From the NCBI GenBank assembly GCA_027050975.1, contig JALUAR010000270.1, forward strand, positions 1 through 8,258: a stretch of DNA of 8,258 nt, read 5' to 3'. Of the stretch, positions 1-6,700 are shown piece by piece. The notes below the pieces were generated by a model that did not search any database, was not told the DNA's origin, and worked only from the letters and a program-made list of their open reading frames with translations. Numbering within the stretch: position 1 is the stretch's first letter; the number at the start of each line of letters is the position of its first letter. This stretch comes from Thermodesulfovibrio sp. (GTDB taxonomy: Bacteria; Nitrospirota; Thermodesulfovibrionia; Thermodesulfovibrionales; JdFR-85). The position numbers and the translations under genes were made by a program.

Positions 1-1
1 C

Positions 2-1648
2 TGTATGAGCATCGGTCTAGTCTGGAGGCATTATAATGATTCTCTTTTGACAAAAAAACTTTCCCTCGAATACGAACTTGCCCAGGATAAAGAACAGCTC
101 AGACAATATTCTCAACATCTAGAAGAACTGGTTGCCGAGAGGACCAAAGAACTCAGAAAATCAGAGGCCATGCTGAAATCTCTTTTCGAGAATGCTAATG
201 ATGCAATAATCATTACAGATGAAAACGGGATTATCAAGGATGTCAATAACAGATTATGCGCACTTCTTGGATATGACAAACTAGAGCTTATTGACAAAAA
301 CATCATGACTCTTGAGGTGGAAAAAAACCGACCGTTCTTTCTGGAACGAAGTCATAGATTGTTAAAAGGAGAGCCCTTACTCTTTGAGACAGAATTTCTT
401 ACAAAAGAAAATCGCACTGTTTCAGTTGAAGTCAGTGCCAAAGCGATAGAGATAGACGGTCAAACTTTCGTGGAGTACTTTCTTAGAGACATTACAGAGA
501 AAAAGAAACTGCAGGCCCAGCTGCTTCATTCTCAGAAAATGGAAGCAATAGGAACACTTGCCGGAGGAATCGCGCATGATTTTAATAATATCCTGACATC
601 TATCCTTGGATATGCGGATCTTCTTCTTGAAACAGAAGATTTAACCCCCGAGATTGCCACTAAGCTTAGAGTGATAGAATCTTCTGCCAGAAAGGGATCA
701 AGCGTGGTATCAAAACTGCTGAGCTTTGCCAGAAAGGGTGTTACCCTGGAGATGGTTCCTTTTGACCTCAATCATGTAATCATGGAGACATCTGAGATGC
801 TTGAACGACTTGTCCCCAGAGAGATAGAAATAATAACCAAATTGAAGGAAGACCTTCCCATGGCAGAGGGTGATGTGAGCCAGATCGAACAGGTGCTAAT
901 GAATCTTATCATTAATGCCAAGGATGCCATGCCGGAAGGCGGTACTATAACTATAAGAACGGATCTGGTTGAAATCAACTCTCAGATGCTTAATTTTGCA
1001 GCAGATATAAGAGAAGGAACATATATAAAACTCAGTGTTGCTGATACAGGGGTAGGAATACCGATTGATAAGCTTAGTCGGATATTCGAACCTTTCTACT
1101 CAACAAAAGAGCCCGGAAAAGGTACCGGCCTTGGACTCGCCATGGTTTATGGCATTGTGAAAGAACACGGAGGATATATAACGGTAGAGAGTGAAGTAGG
1201 TAAGGGAACAACATTTGATATTTATCTTCCGGCTTCACAGGTGTTCATCCCCGGACTTATACCCTCCACAGGTAAGACTAAGACAACAGGAAATATTTTG
1301 GTTCTGGATGACGAGGTGCCAGTATTGGAACATATTAAAGAGACTCTCTTAAAAAACGGCTTCAATGTTATGGTCTTTAATGATCCCTATACGGGCCTTG
1401 ACTACTATCGTGCTAACAGACACAAAGTTGATTTGGTTGTCGCCGACATAATGATGCCTTCGATCGACGGACCAAAACTGATAAACGAGTTAAGAAAGAT
1501 AAAAGAAAACGTGAAAATAATAGCCACCACTGGTATTCCCGATGCCCTTGCGGATGTCAGTGTGGATGGTTTTGTTCAGAAGCCGATAAAAAACTCTTCC
1601 TTAATAGAGGAAATAGAAAAGCTGCTCTCTACTGTAAAAAAGCCCTAA
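2..1648 (+). CDS. Hybrid sensor histidine kinase with PAS and C-terminal receiver domain (probably 5'-partial)
   Basis: A signal-transducing kinase that should autophosphorylate on a histidine and pass the phosphate to its own receiver domain. Numbering from the first visible ATG (position 5), residues about 20-55 form a charged coiled coil ending in ELVAERTKEL. A PAS domain covers about 57-165. The HisKA H-box is at 188-195 with phospho-acceptor His191 in HDFNN. The ATPase shows N-box Asn304, G1 DTGVGIP (347-353), F-box FEPFYSTK (361-368) and G2 GKGTGLGL (371-378). A receiver domain from about 429 has acidic pair Asp435/Asp436, phospho-acceptor Asp481 in ADIMMP, and Lys526 in QKP. The reading frame is open to the window edge and the coiled coil normally follows a membrane or HAMP segment, so the ATG at 5 is probably internal and a sensor region lies upstream. 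No DNA-binding output domain is present, so an unlinked partner is expected. The signal sensed is unknown. The stop overlaps the convergent tsaC stop. Confidence 0.93.
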   Translation, partial: CMSIGLVWRHYNDSLLTKKLSLEYELAQDKEQLRQYSQHLEELVAERTKELRKSEAMLKSLFENANDAIIITDENGIIKDVNNRLCALLGYDKLELIDKNIMTLEVEKNRPFFLERSHRLLKGEPLLFETEFLTKENRTVSVEVSAKAIEIDGQTFVEYFLRDITEKKKLQAQLLHSQKMEAIGTLAGGIAHDFNNILTSILGYADLLLETEDLTPEIATKLRVIESSARKGSSVVSKLLSFARKGVTLEMVPFDLNHVIMETSEMLERLVPREIEIITKLKEDLPMAEGDVSQIEQVLMNLIINAKDAMPEGGTITIRTDLVEINSQMLNFAADIREGTYIKLSVADTGVGIPIDKLSRIFEPFYSTKEPGKGTGLGLAMVYGIVKEHGGYITVESEVGKGTTFDIYLPASQVFIPGLIPSTGKTKTTGNILVLDDEVPVLEHIKETLLKNGFNVMVFNDPYTGLDYYRANRHKVDLVVADIMMPSIDGPKLINELRKIKENVKIIATTGIPDALADVSVDGFVQKPIKNSSLIEEIEKLLSTVKKP

Positions 1649-2259
1649 TCCAAAGATACCTTCTCAATAACTCCTTTTCGTAGGACTTTTGGTTTGCCAT
1701 TAATCACTTCTACTATTGTAGATGGGCTGATTCCAGGAGTTTGACCAGCATCAATAATCATATCCAGACTCTCTCCAAAATACTTTAGCACCTCCTGTGC
1801 ATCCACAGCAGGAGGTGCTCCCGAGGGATTAGCGCTTGTGGCTGTAATCGGAAAATCTGCCTTTCGGGCCAATTCCAGGGCAAAGGATTCTCCCGGCATA
1901 CGTACGGCGATCTTTTCAGTGCCTGCGGTCAGGTAGGGGCTCAGATCAGTACGTGCCTGAAATATAATGGTAAGTGGGCCCGGCCAGTACTTTTCCATTA
2001 GCCTCTCAGCCTCTGAAGGTATGTTATCTGTTAGGAGGTGTATGTGTTCGATTCTACCTATAATAACCGGGATTGCCTTTTCAAAAGGCCGTTTTTTCAA
2101 CTCATAAAGACGTAGCAGTGCAGGTTCGTTATCATATTTTGCTCCGAGGCCATAAAATGTCTCAGTAGGAAAGGCCAGAATCCCACCTTTGTCAAGACAA
2201 AGCAGCGCCTTGTCAATTATCTCGTTTTTTCTTGATAGTGATAACCTTATGAATTCCAT
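1645..2259 (-). CDS. tsaC: L-threonylcarbamoyladenylate synthase, YrdC/TsaC type
   Basis: Cytoplasmic enzyme that makes threonylcarbamoyl-AMP from threonine, bicarbonate and ATP, the first step of the t6A modification at position 37 of ANN-decoding tRNAs. The protein has 204 residues, the length of a bare YrdC domain, so it is the TsaC form and lacks the extra C-terminal domain of Sua5. Visible motifs, in order, are FPTETFYGLG (30-39), KKRPFEK (55-61), YWPGPLT (91-97), VRMPG (119-123), TSANPSG (141-147) and PSTIV (179-183). These match the family's nucleotide and threonine pocket. The ATG at 2259 lies 20 bases after the stop of the DUF89 gene, and I see no good Shine-Dalgarno in front of it, so translation may depend on coupling to the upstream gene. 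It is the last gene of the feoB unit. A role as a translation factor-like YciO protein cannot be fully excluded, but the motif set favours TsaC. Confidence 0.92.
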   Translation of the reverse strand: MEFIRLSLSRKNEIIDKALLCLDKGGILAFPTETFYGLGAKYDNEPALLRLYELKKRPFEKAIPVIIGRIEHIHLLTDNIPSEAERLMEKYWPGPLTIIFQARTDLSPYLTAGTEKIAVRMPGESFALELARKADFPITATSANPSGAPPAVDAQEVLKYFGESLDMIIDAGQTPGISPSTIVEVINGKPKVLRKGVIEKVSLD

Positions 2260-2279
2260 ACTTTTCAGTTTGAGGATAT

Positions 2280-3128
2280 TTATTGTCTGTAAAGAAGCAT
2301 GCTTCCTTTTTCAACATTGAGATAGTCTGCTACCACATCACATTTTGCCTGGAAAAGGAAAAATATCTCTTTTTTTGTATTGAGCAGAGTTTCGAAATTG
2401 CCCTGTCCTTTGCTAATTACAAAAGATGACTTGCTGAAAAGGGTTCTGAAACTTTCCGAGCACCAATCAATAATTGTGCCGATGGCATCTGAACCATTAT
2501 CTATTATTGTGCAAACTTTATCAAGACCTACTGTAACGGCATCCTCCATTGTGACATCATTAATAACAGGTCCCCCTTTGACAACCGCAACTACGTCTTT
2601 ACCCATGCTTTTAATCGTTTCTATTAATACTCTGTCAAAGACTATTTCTCCGGCGTTATCTAGTAAGTAAAGAACTTTTTTTGCCTGAGAGAGTCGCTCT
2701 CTAAAAGTATTATATTCATCTATGGGCATTCTCTCGTTCAAAGCCCTTTCTATTTCAGAATCTATGTTCACCTTGGTATAGATGCCGAAATCAATAATAT
2801 TTCCGGCTATAGCCAGACGTACAGATGTCCATAAAGGGTCTGAAGAATCATCTACCATCCTTTTTAATTGTGGATAAATGGCGATTGCTTTGTCGTTGTA
2901 AAGCCTTTTAATCTCTTTAAACGGGTCCTGGCTGAGAAGTTGTCGTACCTTTCTATGTATAAATGTAGTGGTGTGAGCTGGGGTCAAATTGATATCGGTA
3001 TGCTTTATATCATCCAATACAGCCTTAATAATGTGTGCCTCTTTTTCTCTGTCAACAGAGACCTGTCTTAGCGAAATCACTACCTGTCTCAGGAAACAGG
3101 GAAAGCAGTCCAGGGCTACCTTAATCAT
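2280..3128 (-). CDS. DUF89/ARMT1-like metal-dependent phosphatase
   Basis: Member of the DUF89 family (COG1578-like), stand-alone metal-dependent phosphatases proposed to hydrolyse damaged or excess phosphometabolites such as sugar phosphates. The real substrate here is unknown. The 282 residues begin with the CxxC signature ALDCFPC (Cys8, Cys11) followed by RQ, typical of the prokaryotic subfamily. Next come AGNIIDFG (108-115) and LDNAGEIVFDR (156-166), whose Asp/Asn residues form the metal site in known structures. They are followed by KGGPVINDVTMEDA (184-197) and KGQGNFE (240-246). The length and motif order match the family, with no sign of damage. The ATG at 3128 is chosen because a purine-rich GGGAAGAGAG precedes it by 6 bases. 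The gene lies 41 bases after feoB and 20 before tsaC on the same strand, so it probably shares the Fur-controlled transcript. That would link it to iron supply, which is inference. Confidence 0.85.
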   Translation of the reverse strand: MIKVALDCFPCFLRQVVISLRQVSVDREKEAHIIKAVLDDIKHTDINLTPAHTTTFIHRKVRQLLSQDPFKEIKRLYNDKAIAIYPQLKRMVDDSSDPLWTSVRLAIAGNIIDFGIYTKVNIDSEIERALNERMPIDEYNTFRERLSQAKKVLYLLDNAGEIVFDRVLIETIKSMGKDVVAVVKGGPVINDVTMEDAVTVGLDKVCTIIDNGSDAIGTIIDWCSESFRTLFSKSSFVISKGQGNFETLLNTKKEIFFLFQAKCDVVADYLNVEKGSMLLYRQ

Positions 3129-3134
3129 TTTAGT

Positions 3135-3144
3135 CTCTCTTCCC
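3135..3144 (-). promoter_or_regulatory. Ribosome binding site of the DUF89 gene
   Basis: The purine run GGGAAGAGAG on the minus strand ends 6 bases before the ATG at 3128. This fixes the start just ahead of the CxxC signature. The site lies in the 41-base gap after feoB, so the gene can be initiated independently on the shared message. Confidence 0.6.
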
Positions 3145-3158
3145 TTTCATATTGTTTA

Positions 3159-3179
3159 TGCTGTTACAGCTAAACAGCA
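3159..3179 (-). other. Short hairpin spanning the feoB stop codon
   Basis: TGCTGTT and AACAGCA form a 7-base-pair inverted repeat with a 7-base loop that contains the feoB stop codon TAG (3172-3170). No run of T follows on the minus strand, so it is not a classical intrinsic terminator. It may be a weak mRNA stability or processing element between feoB and the phosphatase gene, or it may be chance. Confidence 0.3.
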
Positions 3180-5146
3180 ATTCCAAAGGAGTTTAATAAC
3201 AGATTAATAGCACCACCAACTGAAAAGGCAAGTGCAAATACTATGACTGTTACCATTATGGCAACCTTTAGGCCTCTTTCTTTTATTATCATAAAGAAAT
3301 TAGCAAGACAGGGAACGAAAAGAGTAATAGTAATCAGACTTATCAGAGTTTGTAGATTGTTTAACTCTCCTCTTTCTGCCATGCTAAACAGACCGGCTGC
3401 TCCATAGTCTCTTCTAAAAAAACCCATAATAAAGAATGCTGCTGTTTTAGGTGGAAGGCCTAAGAAGCCTTTAATAACCGGTGCGGCACCTTTTTCTATC
3501 AGACCAAGTATTTTTAATTTATCCAGGAAAAAGAGCGCCAATGTTCCCAGTACAAAAAGCGGAACAGCCTCTTTCAAATACCACTCTATTCTACCTATCG
3601 TTTTCATGAACACGTTGGAGAACTTGGGCATTCTCAGGGGAGGAATCTCCAGGAAGAACTCTGTTTTCTCTCCCGGTACCACCTTGGCTGCCAGATAGCC
3701 TGATAGAAAAAGCACTCCTATTAATGTGGTAATCCATATAGTGATTGCTTTGAGGGAGAGCGAACCAAGCATTCCTAGTATAACTCCCAGTTGTGCTGAA
3801 CATGGAATTGCCAAAGCCAACAAGAATGTTGCAATGATTCTGTCTCTCTTAGTCTCAAGGATTCTCGTAGTCATTACCGCCATGGTCCCGCAACCGAGAC
3901 CAAGTACCATGGGCAATATAGCTTTACCGTTGAGTCCTATAAGATTGAATGCCCTGTTACTCATTATTGCCAGTCGCGGCAGATACCCGCTATCCTCTAA
4001 GATAGAGAAAGCAATAAAGAAAGTAGTAGTTATAGGGAGAATTATAGCTATGGCATAGGTCAGTGCAACAGTGACAACACCATACTCTCCAACAAGCATC
4101 TCCTTAAAAAACTGAATAGGCAGTAAGTGATCAATTACACTCGAAACCATTGGATTTATATATCTGCCAAAGATAATATTTTCAAAGAAATCAACAAGAA
4201 TGCCGGCTCCCAAAACACCGACAAATTCATACAATATAAAAAGCACCAAAAGCAGAATGGGAATACCGGTTAGAGGACGCATTGTTGCGTTTTCCAGATA
4301 TGATACCACTATACCTTTGCGAGTCGGTGCCTTTGAAATAACATCTCGAATAAGCTCATCTACATACTTGTATCGAATATCATTAATGATCTGAGCGAGG
4401 GGTAGAGTGTAGTTTAGCTGACACTCGTCTCTCAGACTTTCTATTTCATCGATTACCTCCTGAGGTAGATGTTCCTTAAGCCAATAACGAAGACTCTCGT
4501 CACCAGAAAGTATCATAACGGCAACCGCTCTCCTGGATATTCCGGAATCTGGTAGCAGCTTTTCTATTTTTTGAATATACTCCTCGATCAGTTCATCATA
4601 TCTTACCTTTAGCTTTGGAATAGCAGGTCGGAGCAGAGCCTCTTTCAGTTCCTTCAGACCTTTTCGTCTCGGAGCTACGGTGCCAACCACTGCTATTCCG
4701 AGTCGATCGGAAAGAAGTTTTTTATTGATTACAATCCCACGGTCCATTGCCTCATCTTCCATATTCAGGTCGAGGACGAGGGGGATTTCCATCTCGGCAA
4801 TCTGAAGTGTTATCATAAGCGTCCTTTTCAGATTCTTTGAATCAGCTACCTGTAAGGCTGTGTAGGGTCTTTCGGCAAGGAGTATGTCACGTGTCACACG
4901 TTCATCTTCACTCATTGGAATGAGACTGTTAACACCAGGTGTGTCAATAACAAGAAAACGTTTATCACCTAGACGCAGATTGCCCTGGGAAAGTTCAACT
5001 GTTGTGCCTGGATAGTTAGAGACAGTTACATATCTGCCTGTAAGTAGTCCGAATATAACGCTTTTGCCCACATTTGGGTTGCCTACCAGGACAATGCGTT
5101 CTATATGTCCGGAGGAAGAAACCTTTGTCTCTTTATGACATTGCAT
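3170..5146 (-). CDS. feoB: Ferrous iron transport protein B (FeoB)
   Basis: GTPase-linked inner-membrane Fe(II) importer. The N-terminal G domain (about 15-175) shows G1 GNPNVGKS (22-29), G2 YPGTTVE (45-51), G3 DTPG (68-71) and G4 NMED (128-131). A helical spacer runs to about 275. From about 293 the protein is strongly hydrophobic, with roughly eight to ten membrane segments. The two Gate-type motifs appear as GLGCGTM (416-422) and IPCSAQ (447-452), so the Cys positions of E. coli FeoB are kept, but the first motif carries GTM where E. coli has NVP. Other conserved stretches are ILEDSGYLPR (382-391), FRRDYGAAGL (577-586) and VPCLANF (611-617). At 658 residues it is a shorter FeoB lacking the long E. 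coli-type C-terminal tail. The start is supported by AGAGAGG placed 6 bases upstream. Its own promoter with a Fur box lies just in front. No feoA is adjacent in this window. Identification is secure. Confidence 0.96.
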   Translation of the reverse strand: MQCHKETKVSSSGHIERIVLVGNPNVGKSVIFGLLTGRYVTVSNYPGTTVELSQGNLRLGDKRFLVIDTPGVNSLIPMSEDERVTRDILLAERPYTALQVADSKNLKRTLMITLQIAEMEIPLVLDLNMEDEAMDRGIVINKKLLSDRLGIAVVGTVAPRRKGLKELKEALLRPAIPKLKVRYDELIEEYIQKIEKLLPDSGISRRAVAVMILSGDESLRYWLKEHLPQEVIDEIESLRDECQLNYTLPLAQIINDIRYKYVDELIRDVISKAPTRKGIVVSYLENATMRPLTGIPILLLVLFILYEFVGVLGAGILVDFFENIIFGRYINPMVSSVIDHLLPIQFFKEMLVGEYGVVTVALTYAIAIILPITTTFFIAFSILEDSGYLPRLAIMSNRAFNLIGLNGKAILPMVLGLGCGTMAVMTTRILETKRDRIIATFLLALAIPCSAQLGVILGMLGSLSLKAITIWITTLIGVLFLSGYLAAKVVPGEKTEFFLEIPPLRMPKFSNVFMKTIGRIEWYLKEAVPLFVLGTLALFFLDKLKILGLIEKGAAPVIKGFLGLPPKTAAFFIMGFFRRDYGAAGLFSMAERGELNNLQTLISLITITLFVPCLANFFMIIKERGLKVAIMVTVIVFALAFSVGGAINLLLNSFGIAV

Positions 5147-5152
5147 GAGGGG

Positions 5153-5159
5153 CCTCTCT
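5153..5159 (-). promoter_or_regulatory. Ribosome binding site of feoB
   Basis: AGAGAGG on the minus strand ends 6 bases before the ATG at 5146. It supports this start, which places the G1 motif at residue 22, the usual distance for FeoB proteins. Confidence 0.65.
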
Positions 5160-5171
5160 AAGGTAGTTATT

Positions 5172-5190
5172 GAAAATTATTATCATTTTC
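5172..5190 (-). promoter_or_regulatory. Fur box (ferric uptake regulator operator)
   Basis: The minus strand reads GAAAATGATAATAATTTTC, which matches the classical 19-base Fur box GATAATGATAATCATTATC at 16 of 19 positions, counted by eye. It is a near-perfect 9-1-9 palindrome with one mismatched pair. It starts at the base after the -10 hexamer and covers the predicted transcription start, so a bound Fe(II)-Fur dimer would block RNA polymerase. The site is 25 bases upstream of the feoB ATG. Fur itself is not encoded in the window. Confidence 0.82.
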
Positions 5191-5220
5191 ATTTTATGCC
5201 ATCCATGCCGAATATGTCAA
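5191..5220 (-). promoter_or_regulatory. Sigma-70-type promoter of feoB
   Basis: On the minus strand a perfect -35 hexamer TTGACA (5220-5215) is followed by an 18-base spacer and the -10 hexamer TAAAAT (5196-5191), which matches TATAAT at 5 of 6 positions. The expected start of transcription is near 5184, giving a feoB leader of roughly 38 bases. The promoter sits in the 210-base gap between the end of cbiA and the start of feoB and points to feoB. Its position directly against the Fur box supports both calls. Confidence 0.8.
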
Positions 5221-5356
5221 GACAGACATGCCACCCTGAATTAGCCAATTGACTGCCTGTCTCCTGCTTTTCTATTGGCAGAGGAGGGGGCTACACATAT
5301 ATTATCAGGCTTTATCGGCAATGAAGGGAGCAGGAAGTTTTTTAATGAAGCAAGTT
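5221..5356. other. Remainder of the cbiA-feoB intergenic gap, no gene seen
   Basis: Between the cbiA stop and the feoB -35 element I see no open reading frame with a plausible ribosome binding site on the feoB strand. In particular there is no feoA. The only structure is a 6-base inverted repeat, gccaat (5244-5249) and attggc (5274-5279), around a 24-base loop. No T-run follows it on the cbiA strand, so it is a poor terminator candidate. Confidence 0.5.
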
Positions 5357-6697
5357 TTATGCAGGGGAGGATATAAGCTGCTGTCTCATTTTTCTTGCCA
5401 GGGTTTTGGCAATGTTAGGATTACTTGCAAAATGTAAATGGATGTAACTGGCAAGGCAGTTGTTCTTTACATACCCGCCGATACCGTAGACATCCTTTAC
5501 TGTTTGAGGCATCTCTTCTGTTTCAGAGTAATGAAACTCATGTCCTCTTATGCGGTCACCTTTACTACCTACAATGGTATTCTCTTTCAAAACCACCTCT
5601 CTGTATCCAAGGCTCACCCTGCCTCTTTTCATTCTGGCCCTTACGGGATAAATGCCTGCCATGGGATGAAACTTTCCTTCGAAATCGTATATTCCTTCTG
5701 TTAAATACATAAATCCGCCACACTCGGCATATGTAATGCCTCCTTCCATAATAAACTTGCGTATGGATGCAAGCATCTCCTGATTTTCCGCTAACCTCCG
5801 GGCATAAAGTTCGGGATACCCTCCTCCTATATAAAGGCCGGTCAGTTCAGGAGGGAGCACTCTGTCCTCTAAAGGACTGAAGAAAACAGTCTCTACACCA
5901 TATTCACGAAGCATCTCCAGATTGTCTTCATAGTAAAAGCAGAATGCCTTATCCCTTGCAACACCAAGACGGAGCTTTGTTGACCCGGTTCGAACTTCCT
6001 TTTGCGTGTTAACTATTTTTACTGATTTGCATGTTGTTAATTGCAAAAGCGTATCTAAATCAATGAAGGATTTGGCTGTATCTGCCAGCTTCTGTATTAT
6101 TTCCTCGGATATCACTTCGTCATCGGCTGTAAAAAGTCCTAAATGTCTTTCCGGTATTTTTAACGATATATCAGTAGGGATATGTCCAATGATTTTAATA
6201 TCCGTTTTCTTGTTTATTGCATTCTGGACTAGTTCCAGATGTTTTGGACTTCCTATCCTGTTCAGGATAACCCCTGCCAATCTGATATCTTTATCGTAAC
6301 TCTGAATGCCCATGACTATCGAAGCGGCACTTTCAGCCATCGATTTTACATCAAGTACAAGCACAATCGGAAGTCCAAGCAGCTTTGCCACCTCAGCAGT
6401 GGATGATACTCCACCGTCGAATACCCCCATTACTCCCTCCACCACGGCTACATCAGCATCTGATGATTTTGCCTGGAAGATGTTCCTTACATATTCTGCT
6501 CCGCACATCCAGGGATCCAGATTCCAGGAGCCCCTACCTGTAATGACCCGATGTAACCCGGGGTCTATAAAATCCGGGCCGATTTTAAAGGGCTGAACCA
6601 CAAAGCCCTGTTTGTGCAAAAGAGCCATCAGGGAGAGCGAGACCGTTGTCTTTCCCGATCCGCTTTGTAGAGCTGCTATTACAAATCCCGATTTCAT
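5357..6697 (-). CDS. cbiA: Cobyrinate a,c-diamide synthase (CbiA/CobB)
   Basis: Glutamine-dependent, ATP-using enzyme that amidates the a and c carboxylates of the corrin ring in cobalamin synthesis. An N-terminal dethiobiotin-synthetase-like ATPase domain carries the P-loop QSGSGKTT (11-18), KIGPDFIDPGLH (38-49), SWNLDPWM (57-64) and EGVMGVFDGG (87-96). A linker at about 210-240 leads to a class I glutamine amidotransferase domain with GGGYPELYA (291-299), nucleophile Cys326 in AECGG, and the closing His422 in SYIHLHF (417-423). At 446 residues it has full length and all key residues. The name cbiA (anaerobic route, acting on cobyrinate) or cobB (aerobic, acting on hydrogenobyrinate) depends on the rest of the pathway, which is not in the window. 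The ATG at 6697 lies 3 bases after the CLC stop, and its ribosome binding site GGAAAGGA sits inside the CLC coding end, so the two genes are likely translated together. No cobalamin riboswitch is visible in front of it. Confidence 0.93.
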   Translation of the reverse strand: MKSGFVIAALQSGSGKTTVSLSLMALLHKQGFVVQPFKIGPDFIDPGLHRVITGRGSWNLDPWMCGAEYVRNIFQAKSSDADVAVVEGVMGVFDGGVSSTAEVAKLLGLPIVLVLDVKSMAESAASIVMGIQSYDKDIRLAGVILNRIGSPKHLELVQNAINKKTDIKIIGHIPTDISLKIPERHLGLFTADDEVISEEIIQKLADTAKSFIDLDTLLQLTTCKSVKIVNTQKEVRTGSTKLRLGVARDKAFCFYYEDNLEMLREYGVETVFFSPLEDRVLPPELTGLYIGGGYPELYARRLAENQEMLASIRKFIMEGGITYAECGGFMYLTEGIYDFEGKFHPMAGIYPVRARMKRGRVSLGYREVVLKENTIVGSKGDRIRGHEFHYSETEEMPQTVKDVYGIGGYVKNNCLASYIHLHFASNPNIAKTLARKMRQQLISSPA

Positions 6698-6700
6698 TAA

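Larger units (their letters stand above)
1645..5220 (-). other. Predicted Fur-controlled transcription unit feoB - DUF89 - tsaC
   Basis: Three same-strand genes follow a single recognisable promoter. The gaps of 41 bases (feoB to DUF89) and 20 bases (DUF89 to tsaC) contain no clear terminator and no good second promoter. The last gene ends against the convergent kinase gene. One polycistronic message is the simplest reading. This is inference from spacing and has not been tested. Confidence 0.6.

Noticed and set aside
1670..1700. Hairpin near the kinase-tsaC junction (tcct/agga) as a shared terminator.
   Set aside because: The stem is about four base pairs with mismatches beyond it, too weak to call.
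3591..4394. Several open frames antisense or out of frame inside feoB.
   Set aside because: They are frame shadows of a clearly coding gene, with low-complexity or unnatural composition and no motifs.
5244..5279. Intrinsic terminator after cbiA formed by gccaat and attggc.
   Set aside because: Only 6 base pairs with a 24-base loop and no following T-run on the minus strand.
5244..5281. Possible cobalamin riboswitch: the minus strand reads GCAGGAGACAGGC, similar to the B12 box, and cobalamin gene cbiA is nearby.
   Set aside because: It lies downstream of cbiA and upstream of feoB, on the feoB strand. The upstream conserved blocks of the riboswitch (such as GCCACTG) are missing, and the box itself does not match properly.
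5249..5437. Open reading frame of 62 codons on the plus strand.
   Set aside because: It overlaps the end of cbiA on the other strand, resembles no protein family I know, and has no convincing start signal.
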